In this document: positions 1 to 5,488 of the stretch, in pieces | Layout: each line of letters opens with the position of its first letter | How positions within the stretch are numbered: the first letter of the stretch is position 1 | Assembly: GCA_028824575.1 (NCBI GenBank) | Contig: JAPPDN010000006.1 | Span: 1 to 6,978 of the forward strand | DNA: 6,978 nucleotides | Direction of reading: 5' to 3' | Source: Candidatus Poribacteria bacterium | GTDB lineage: Bacteria > Poribacteria > WGA-4E > WGA-3G | Program-made: the position numbers and the translations under genes | Notes under the pieces: model-generated | What the model was told of the DNA's origin: nothing | The model's input: the letters and a program-made list of their open reading frames with translations, nothing else | The model's database searches: none

Positions 1-21
1 TTATTTGCACACTGGAGAAAC

Positions 22-50
22 CGTAGGGGTTGGGTTACCCAACCCCTACG
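22..50. repeat. Perfect 13-bp palindromic intergenic repeat
   Basis: Positions 22-34 (CGTAGGGGTTGGG) are the exact reverse complement of 38-50, with a 3-nt TTA loop. Weaker outer pairing is also possible: TTT and ACACT at 4-6 and 9-13 can pair with AGTGT-AAA at 58-65, with a 2-nt bulge. No T-run follows on either side, so this is a dispersed palindromic repeat (REP/MITE-like) rather than a clean intrinsic terminator. It could still terminate or stabilise a transcript from a gene left of the window. Confidence 0.75.
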
Positions 51-109
51 AGCGACAAGTGTAAACTTATTTTCGGATTTTACTATAAAATACACTCCAC
101 AAATTTTTT

Positions 110-139
110 TTGACTTTTAAATGGCAAATAATGTATAAT
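110..139 (+). promoter_or_regulatory. Candidate sigma70-like promoter for gene 1
   Basis: A TTGACT box at 110-115 and a perfect TATAAT box at 134-139 are separated by 18 nt in very AT-rich DNA. Transcription would start near 146 and leave a leader of about 390 nt before the start codon at 540. The boxes are seen; promoter activity is inferred. The region is so AT-rich that chance matches are possible, and the inverted-repeat element at 308-480 would lie inside the leader. Confidence 0.45.
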
Positions 140-258
140 TAATCATATTAGCGTATGAATAAAAATATATTATATCAAAATAAATATAGGTTAAAATGTC
201 TTTTTAGCATTAGATATTGTATGTTTTTAAGTAGGACGTAGTTTCTTCATGTTATTCG

Positions 259-274
259 AGGACGTTCTTGTCCT
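259..274. repeat. Short hairpin in the gene 1 leader
   Basis: AGGAC (259-263) and GTCCT (270-274) can pair around a 6-nt GTTCTT loop, followed by five A residues. It is a small stem in otherwise non-coding DNA, and its function is unknown. On the minus strand the T-run precedes the stem, so it is not a terminator in that direction. Confidence 0.3.
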
Positions 275-307
275 AAAAAGGCAGTAGAAGACAAGGAAAC
301 TATCAAA

Positions 308-480
308 TTTATAGTGAAACCTAAAAATAAAGAGACACTTTCCTCCCCCGGTAGGTTCGGTTTTGCGGTGTACTCACCCCGGGGAATGCCCATAAGGGAT
401 TCATACCGTTGATTCATGTGACCTGCATTCCTAACCGAACTGGTGTGGCGTGTCCTATTAATTTTAAACTTTACTATAAA
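308..480. repeat. MITE-like element with imperfect 31-bp inverted ends
   Basis: The 31 nt at 308-338 align without gaps to the reverse complement of 450-480, with 23 of 31 positions identical. Both ends begin TTTATAGT and both arms end in ACAC. Further in, GTTCGGTT (355-362) is exactly complementary to AACCGAAC (433-440). The central part includes a CCCCGGGG palindrome (377-384). No convincing target-site duplication flanks it. The shape fits a non-autonomous inverted-repeat element or a structured leader RNA. It carries no transposase. A minus-strand open frame (247-498, TTG start) crosses it but has no ribosome-binding site and is probably not a gene. Confidence 0.55.
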
Positions 481-527
481 CTGAAAATAACATGTCAAAA
501 ATAAATGGCACCATTCACTTTTGGTGT

Positions 528-533
528 AAGGAG
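528..533 (+). promoter_or_regulatory. Ribosome-binding site of gene 1
   Basis: AAGGAG lies 6 nt upstream of the ATG at 540. This consensus Shine-Dalgarno sequence supports that start, which also places a signal peptide exactly at the N-terminus. Confidence 0.85.
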
Positions 534-539
534 TAGAAA

Positions 540-2282
540 ATGGAACACAGATTTCAAAGTGTTATAATATCTGTCGTTGCTATCGGTTTTTGGGCTATTG
601 GCACACTCGCGTATGGAGATCCATCGCTTATCCTTTCCCTTTCCTTTGATGAAGTAACAGATGACGGCACAGTGATGGACGCTTCGCAATATGGAAATCA
701 TGGCACAATAGCGGGTTCACCCGCGTTGGTTGATGGTAAATTCGGTAAAGCATTAGAATTTAACGGCGAAGATACTTGGGTTGAGGTTCCTCACCATGAC
801 AGTCTTAACGTGAGAACGGGTGTCACTGTGATGGCGTGGATTTATACGCCGCGATATAACGGGCCGGATGGTGCAGACTGGCAGGGCATCATTGCAAAGG
901 ACAACAAGAATAGATCTTATAGTCTCTACACCGAGGTTGGTGGAGGCATACAGTTGAGTACGACTGGCCCGCAAATCAACGACAGGAGTGAAAAACAATT
1001 CTCACTCAACGAGTGGCAACATGTGGTCGCACAAGTCGGTGATGGCGTAAAACGCTATTGGATAAATGGTAAAGATGCTGGCAGCATTCCCTTTGAGGTC
1101 CTGCTTCCCGGTAAAGTGGACCAAGCGTCAGTCCTAATAGGAAACACACATGATACGGAACCGCCTGAAAATCCTGACCGGCATTTCCTTGGGCTAATTG
1201 ACGAGATTCGGCTCTGGAATCGTGTCCTCAGTGAACCTGAAATCATTTCACAGATGCAATCGGGGACTACCAGTTCAATTGTAAGTATCTCACCCGCTTC
1301 AGTAAAATCTCCGGCTGTCGGCGAACAATTGGTGCTGTCTTTCAATATCACAGGTGGTGAAAACGTGGCAGGCTATCAGGTAACTGTGAAGTTTGATCCC
1401 ACTGCACTCAAGTATGCTTCAAGTGAAAACGCCGATTATCTACCGGCAAATGCTTTAGCTGTACCAGCGATTGTTATAGATGATACCGTGACCTTGGCCG
1501 CAACGTCTCTCACAGATGGGAGCAGTGGGGATGGCACGCTCGCCACACTGACGTTTGAAGTGGTGGAGGTCAAACCTTCCATGGTGGACTTGTTGGATAC
1601 GCTGTTGACCAATGAGTTAAGTATAAGCTTGCGTCCACGTGTGCAGGGGGCGGAAATAACAAGATTAGAAGGGGATGTCAATGGTGATGGAATCGTCAAC
1701 ATTCAGGATTTGGTGGCGGTTACGACAAGTTTCGGGCAGTTTGGAGAGAATATCGCTGCCGATGTCACGGGTGATGGTATTGTCAATATTACGGATCTCG
1801 TATTTGTTGCAGGGCACTTGGGAGAAAGTGCTGGTGCCCCCGCCGTGTGGGACGGCGAATTAGAGCAACCACTGACAAAGGCGAACTTACAACAGTGGCT
1901 GCGTGAAGCACGGCAGATTAACTTGACAGATCCCACTTTCCAGCGCGGGATTCTGGTACTTGAACAACTCCTCGCGGTATCAACCCCAACACAGACAATG
2001 CTATTGCCGAACTATCCAAATCCGTTCAACCCGGAAACGTGGATGCCTTACCAACTTAGCGAAGCTGCTGTTGTTCGTATCACTCTCTACGATGTAATGG
2101 GTAGTGTTGTGCGTTCCCTCGACTTGGGGCATCAGGCAGCAGGCTACTATCGTAGCCGTTCCGAGGCTGCATATTGGGATGGCAGAAATAATCTCAATGA
2201 GCGTGTCGCTTCTGGCGTCTATTTCTATCATCTCCAAGCAGGTGAGTTCTCAGCAACCCGCCGCATGCTGATTCTGAAGTAA
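540..2282 (+). CDS. Secreted LamG / cohesin-like / dockerin protein with T9SS- or FlgD-like C-terminal domain
   Basis: The product has 580 residues. Residues 1-26 form a signal peptide (hydrophobic core about 8-25, likely cut after LAYG). Residues 31-242 resemble a concanavalin A-like LamG_3 domain: the DASQYGNHG and ALEFNG motifs, EWQHVVA near 158-164, and the closing IDEIRLWNRVLSEPE at 220-234. Residues about 247-372 form a cohesin-like beta-sandwich (SISPASVKSPAVGEQL, AGYQVTVKFDPTALKY, GTLATLTFEV). Residues 378-425 are a type I dockerin with two calcium loops, D379/N381/D383/N387/D390 and D408/T410/D412/N416/D419. The tail has NYPNPFNPE at 491-499, WDGRN and VASGVYFY, typical of FlgD-like or T9SS type-A sorting domains. 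LamG domains usually bind glycans and dockerins bind cohesins, so a surface adhesin or scaffold is likely. No catalytic residues are apparent. The domains are clear; the ligand is unknown. Confidence 0.9.
   Translation: MEHRFQSVIISVVAIGFWAIGTLAYGDPSLILSLSFDEVTDDGTVMDASQYGNHGTIAGSPALVDGKFGKALEFNGEDTWVEVPHHDSLNVRTGVTVMAWIYTPRYNGPDGADWQGIIAKDNKNRSYSLYTEVGGGIQLSTTGPQINDRSEKQFSLNEWQHVVAQVGDGVKRYWINGKDAGSIPFEVLLPGKVDQASVLIGNTHDTEPPENPDRHFLGLIDEIRLWNRVLSEPEIISQMQSGTTSSIVSISPASVKSPAVGEQLVLSFNITGGENVAGYQVTVKFDPTALKYASSENADYLPANALAVPAIVIDDTVTLAATSLTDGSSGDGTLATLTFEVVEVKPSMVDLLDTLLTNELSISLRPRVQGAEITRLEGDVNGDGIVNIQDLVAVTTSFGQFGENIAADVTGDGIVNITDLVFVAGHLGESAGAPAVWDGELEQPLTKANLQQWLREARQINLTDPTFQRGILVLEQLLAVSTPTQTMLLPNYPNPFNPETWMPYQLSEAAVVRITLYDVMGSVVRSLDLGHQAAGYYRSRSEAAYWDGRNNLNERVASGVYFYHLQAGEFSATRRMLILK
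1890..2279 (+). repeat. Copy 1 of the shared 130-codon tail module
   Basis: Codons 451-580 of gene 1 align without a gap to codons 715-844 of gene 2, and both copies end at the stop codon. About 90 of 130 residues are identical by eye. Identity is complete over NLTDPTFQRG and NYPNPFNPET and lowest in the middle beta strands. The module has a helix-rich linker (QQWL..EARQ, FQRGI.VLEQLLA) and then the sorting-type beta domain. This suggests a shared exchangeable cassette that decides export or anchoring. Confidence 0.85.
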
Positions 2283-2302
2283 TCCTGAAACCAACAAAAT
2301 AG

Positions 2303-2340
2303 ATGCAAAGACACAGCGGAGATCCGTTGCGTCTTTGCAT
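2303..2340 (+). terminator. Long hairpin after gene 1, possible terminator
   Basis: ATGCAAAGAC (2303-2312) pairs perfectly with GTCTTTGCAT (2331-2340). After one A-C mismatch, CAGCGG (2314-2319) pairs with CCGTTG (2324-2329), with one G-T wobble, around a 4-nt loop. The stem begins 21 nt after the stop codon. No T-run follows, so rho-independent termination is doubtful. It may instead protect the 3' end of the mRNA or attenuate readthrough into gene 2. Confidence 0.5.
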
Positions 2341-2464
2341 TAAGCCTTATCCTTCACTTCAAAAGCAAACTTCCCATAGCTATTCAATTTTCAGAAAGCT
2401 TCCTCAATTCCAGATAGAGGTTGATTATAACATAACACTTTAGGGCACAAATCGAAACTCATCA

Positions 2465-2472
2465 AAGGAGGA
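2465..2472 (+). promoter_or_regulatory. Strong ribosome-binding site of gene 2
   Basis: AAGGAGGA lies 8 nt upstream of the ATG at 2481. It is a near-perfect anti-16S match and fixes the start, which again begins with a signal peptide. Confidence 0.9.
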
Positions 2473-2480
2473 ATTTTAAA

Positions 2481-5015
2481 ATGCCATTCATACGTTTATT
2501 TGTTACAATGATCGCTTTATTGCCTTTTGCCTCCTTCACTTTTGCAGAAGATGTCGCTATTCTTCAGCATCTCAGTCCTATCCAATCGGTAGAATTCTCA
2601 CCAGTGGATAGTTCTCTTGTTGTCAGTGCCAGTGATGACAACACGATTAAACTCTGGGATTTAGATACTCACACCGCCACAACGTTCACCGGACATACGG
2701 ATAAAGTCATTGTTGTGGCATTTTCACCAGACGGAACAACCCTCGCCAGTGGCAGTGATGATAAGACCTGTAAGTTGTGGCGTGTTTCAGATCAGGAAAA
2801 CACCGCCACGCTTGAACATATTCCCATTGCCAACCAACCGCCATCGACAGTTACTTCTGTAGCCTTTTCGCCCGACGGAACAACCCTCGCAACTGCCGGA
2901 TATCAGACTGTAAAATTATGGGATCTCTCGGACAACACTGTCAGCCACACGTTCCAACATGAGGACTGGGTATACGCAGTGATTTTTTCTCCGAATGGAG
3001 GTTACCTCGCCACCATATATGGAGAGGGAAAGAAAATCAAGATTTGGGATGTTGCGACGAAGCAATCTGTTACCGACCTCACTGGAGATGTCAAGTGGAT
3101 CGGGGACATAGCGTTTTCACCCGACAGCAGAATCTTTGTGGATGCTGGACACGACGGGAACGTCACTCTATGGTCTGTGTCGGATTGGTCAGTTTTCGGT
3201 AGAATTAGCGTATATGCTTCGATTCATGACCTCGCTTTTTCGCCAGATGGTAAAACACTGGCGAGTGCAGCGTTAGGCATAGATCTTTGGTCGGTTGAAA
3301 CTGGTGAAAAGCTTATCTCTTTAATAGATCACAATCGTTGGGTGAGGGAAGTTGCATTTTCAGCCGACGGAAACACACTCGCAAGTAGCGCAAGCTATGA
3401 CGGAACGCTTTACGTTCAGGATATCGAAACCCTTTTAAATTCACGACCACCATCAGACATAGTGCGTCTCATTTACTTTCTGCCAAGCGACCGGAACCCT
3501 CAGTCGGATATAGATTCCAAAATAGAGATGTGGATCAAAGGTGTCCAGAAATTTTATGCTGACATGATGGAAGTACGCGGGTACGGTAGAAAAACCTTTA
3601 AGTATGAAACTGATGAAAACGGTAAGGCAGTGGTCCATCATATAACAGGTGGGTTCACGGACACGTATTACAATAACAACGACAAGTGGAAAGTTTGGGA
3701 CGAAATTAGAGACGCAGGATTCGACCCGACAAAAAATATCTATGCCGCTTTTATGGATTTCAGCGAAATTCTTGATGGTCTTCACTGTGGTACGGGTGGG
3801 AGTTGGGATCATGGCGGCGTCGTAAATCTCATCGCCTCTGAAGAATGTTTGGACAGCGATTACGGACATTGGCTGGCAGTCCATGAATTTGGACACGCTT
3901 TTGGATTGCAACACGATTACCGCGACCATTCAGACCTCGCGATAGATTTAGGGGGAGAAGAGTATAGGCAGGCTTCCTCTGATCTGATGGTTTCCTCTGC
4001 CTGTACTGCTAAGTGGTTAGATGTGCATCGCTACTTCAACAGCGGAACGGTCTTCTACAACGCACCGACAACGATTCAAATGTGGCCCCCTCGCGCAGCT
4101 GACCCAGAGGGCATCCGTCTCCGGTTTACAGTAACGGATCCCGATGGTCTTCAGCAAGCCCGACTACTTGCTACAAATTTAAAGGAAGACTACTTTGCAG
4201 GTAGAGACTACTTTGAGAACCATGACCACTTAGATGAATACATACTTGAGTGTGAATCCTTAAATGACACCAGCACGGCTGCCGAATTTATCACAACGGA
4301 ATTCACATCGGACAATGACACTGTAGTGCTTCGGGTTATAGATATGAATGGCAATTTTATAGACGAAAGATTTCCAATCGACACGACCGCTCTACCGGAA
4401 CACGTCGAAGACGTGAACGGGGATCATGTCGTGAACATCCAAGATTTGGTGATAATTGGCTCTAACTTGGGACAAACGGGGAAAAACATTGCGGATGTCA
4501 ATGAGGACGGTGTCGTGAACATCCAAGACCTTGTTTTAGTTGCCGGCGCATTAGGTAAAGGTGCAGCTGCACCTTCTATATCGTATAACGATCTGACTCC
4601 CTTGCTGACACGCGTAGAGGTGCAACAGTGGCTGCATGAAGCACGGCAGATGAATCTCACAGATCCGACTTTTCAGCGCGGTATCTTCGTGTTGGAGCAA
4701 CTTCTTGCTGCATTGACACCACAAGAAACAACACTCTTACCCAACTACCCAAATCCGTTTAACCCAGAGACATGGATCCCATATCGGTTAGCGGAACCCA
4801 CAGCGGTCAGCATTTCTATCTATTCCATTGATGGGCATTTGGTTCGGACGCTCACATTAGGGCATCAATCTATGGGTATCTATGAAACTCGTAGCCGTGC
4901 AGCGTATTGGGATGGCAAAAATGCACTCGGTGAACCTGTCGCAAGTGGCGTTTATTTTTATACGCTCACAGCAGGCGATTTCACCACCACACGGAAGATG
5001 CTAATACTAAAGTAA
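2481..5015 (+). CDS. Secreted WD40-propeller metzincin peptidase with dockerin and sorting-type tail
   Basis: The product has 844 residues. Residues 1-22 are a signal peptide (likely cut after FTFA). Residues about 27-318 contain seven WD40 repeats (VEFSPVD, VAFSPDG, VAFSPDG, VIFSPNG, IAFSPDS, LAFSPDG, VAFSADG), enough for one closed propeller. Residues about 325-520 form a zinc peptidase: H468-E-F-G-H472-A-F-G-L-Q-H478-D is the full HExxHxxGxxHD metzincin motif, with E469 catalytic, and SSDLM at 499-503 supplies a plausible Met-turn. C436, C456 and C508 may form a disulphide. No cysteine-switch propeptide is seen. Residues about 522-640 look beta-rich and Ig-like. A dockerin has loops D644/N646/D648/N652/D655 and D672/N674/D676/N680/D683. 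The tail carries NYPNPFNPE at 755-763. It is probably an extracellular protease displayed through the WD40 and dockerin modules. The substrate is unknown and no named peptidase family is assigned. Confidence 0.9.
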   Translation: MPFIRLFVTMIALLPFASFTFAEDVAILQHLSPIQSVEFSPVDSSLVVSASDDNTIKLWDLDTHTATTFTGHTDKVIVVAFSPDGTTLASGSDDKTCKLWRVSDQENTATLEHIPIANQPPSTVTSVAFSPDGTTLATAGYQTVKLWDLSDNTVSHTFQHEDWVYAVIFSPNGGYLATIYGEGKKIKIWDVATKQSVTDLTGDVKWIGDIAFSPDSRIFVDAGHDGNVTLWSVSDWSVFGRISVYASIHDLAFSPDGKTLASAALGIDLWSVETGEKLISLIDHNRWVREVAFSADGNTLASSASYDGTLYVQDIETLLNSRPPSDIVRLIYFLPSDRNPQSDIDSKIEMWIKGVQKFYADMMEVRGYGRKTFKYETDENGKAVVHHITGGFTDTYYNNNDKWKVWDEIRDAGFDPTKNIYAAFMDFSEILDGLHCGTGGSWDHGGVVNLIASEECLDSDYGHWLAVHEFGHAFGLQHDYRDHSDLAIDLGGEEYRQASSDLMVSSACTAKWLDVHRYFNSGTVFYNAPTTIQMWPPRAADPEGIRLRFTVTDPDGLQQARLLATNLKEDYFAGRDYFENHDHLDEYILECESLNDTSTAAEFITTEFTSDNDTVVLRVIDMNGNFIDERFPIDTTALPEHVEDVNGDHVVNIQDLVIIGSNLGQTGKNIADVNEDGVVNIQDLVLVAGALGKGAAAPSISYNDLTPLLTRVEVQQWLHEARQMNLTDPTFQRGIFVLEQLLAALTPQETTLLPNYPNPFNPETWIPYRLAEPTAVSISIYSIDGHLVRTLTLGHQSMGIYETRSRAAYWDGKNALGEPVASGVYFYTLTAGDFTTTRKMLILK
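4427..4528 (+). repeat. 18-nt direct repeat inside the gene 2 dockerin
   Basis: TGTCGTGAACATCCAAGA occurs at 4427-4444 and again at 4511-4528, 84 nt (28 codons) apart. It encodes the second half of each calcium loop (VVNIQD). The two halves of a dockerin are an ancient internal duplication, but identity at the DNA level points to recent homogenisation or strong constraint. Confidence 0.8.
4623..5012 (+). repeat. Copy 2 of the shared 130-codon tail module
   Basis: Codons 715-844 of gene 2 match the last 130 codons of gene 1 without indels. The match also holds in stretches of DNA such as CAACAGTGGCTGC.TGAAGC at its start. It carries the same linker and the same NYPNPFNPE, AAYWDG, VASGVYFY and MLILK motifs. 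Confidence 0.85.
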
Positions 5016-5030
5016 TTTTTCCTTCCATTT

Positions 5031-5059
5031 ACGGATGATCTTGTGGATATCCGTTTTTT
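5031..5059 (+). terminator. Intrinsic terminator 1 after gene 2
   Basis: ACGGAT (5031-5036) pairs with ATCCGT (5049-5054) around a 12-nt loop, and a run of six T residues (5054-5059) follows directly. It starts 16 nt after the gene 2 stop codon. The stem is short and the loop long, so it may be weak alone. Confidence 0.55.
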
Positions 5060-5070
5060 GATTTTTGATC

Positions 5071-5099
5071 TGGGCAGGTCATGTACCTGCCCAATTTTT
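5071..5099 (+). terminator. Intrinsic terminator 2 after gene 2
   Basis: TGGGCAGGT (5071-5079) pairs perfectly with ACCTGCCCA (5085-5093) around a 5-nt loop. One A and then five T residues (5095-5099) follow. The GC-rich stem with its T-tract is a good rho-independent terminator and, with the weaker hairpin just before it, should separate gene 2 from gene 3. Confidence 0.75.
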
Positions 5100-5109
5100 G
5101 CGCGCCCAT

Positions 5110-5136
5110 TTGACTAAAAAAAGGATTTATGATAAT
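5110..5136 (+). promoter_or_regulatory. Weak promoter-like boxes upstream of gene 3
   Basis: TTGACT (5110-5115) is followed after 15 nt by GATAAT (5131-5136). The first box matches the one upstream of gene 1, and the distance to the gene (about 350 nt) is similar to that case (about 400 nt). The spacing is shorter than ideal, so this is only a candidate. Confidence 0.25.
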
Positions 5137-5166
5137 CTGGACTATGATCTATTTCATAACTGTAGC

Positions 5167-5310
5167 AGGATTTACACAAATTGAGCAAATATCGGATATT
5201 TGGACGCAAAAAAAAAGCGGTATTTTTCATGTTTTTAACCCCCTAAATCCCCTGCCCCTTTATCCTCTTATCAGGGCGTTGGGGACTTTAAGAAGCAGCG
5301 CGTAAGTCCT
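5167..5310. repeat. Intergenic inverted-repeat element of about 144 bp
   Basis: AGGATTTACACA (5167-5178) matches the reverse complement of CGCGTAAGTCCT (5299-5310) at 9 of 12 positions. Inside, AAATCCCC near 5245-5252 can pair with GGGGACTT near 5281-5288 with one wobble, and nested GCCC/GGGC pairing is possible. A CGC-A9-GCG stretch (5205-5219) lies in the left half. No open frame of note is present. It looks like a dispersed non-coding element rather than a gene-specific regulator. Confidence 0.5.
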
Positions 5311-5449
5311 ATGTAGAATAGATTTAGTAAGAGGTCGAAAAATATGCATCTCCAGTGAACTGTTGAATATATCGAAATTAAACTTGGATAGACCGACAGG
5401 GATACATAGAGAATTATTGCATAAAATTTATGAGACACGTCTGATATTT

Positions 5450-5472
5450 CGGTTGTCTGAAGTCGGCAACCG
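5450..5472 (+). promoter_or_regulatory. Hairpin just upstream of the gene 3 ribosome-binding site
   Basis: CGGTTGTC (5450-5457) pairs with GGCAACCG (5465-5472), including one T-G wobble, around a 7-nt loop. It ends 5 nt before the AAAGGA at 5478-5483, close enough to influence ribosome access. No known riboswitch class is recognised. Confidence 0.4.
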
Positions 5473-5477
5473 TATAG

Positions 5478-5483
5478 AAAGGA
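5478..5483 (+). promoter_or_regulatory. Ribosome-binding site of gene 3
   Basis: AAAGGA lies 5 nt upstream of the ATG at 5489. It is weaker than the sites of genes 1 and 2, but it supports this start, which begins a clear signal peptide. Confidence 0.7.
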
Positions 5484-5488
5484 AATAC

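Noticed and set aside
247..498. Minus-strand open frame of 83 codons upstream of gene 1
   Set aside because: It starts with TTG, has no ribosome-binding site, and is mostly built from the inverted-repeat element at 308-480. It matches no family I recognise.
2400..2431. Possible promoter for gene 2 (TTCCTC and TATAAC)
   Set aside because: The upstream box is poor and the 20-nt spacing is too long. There is not enough to support a call.
3453..3929. Minus-strand open frame of 158 codons opposite the peptidase domain
   Set aside because: It lies wholly inside gene 2, whose frame encodes the full metzincin motif here. The antisense product has no recognisable domain.
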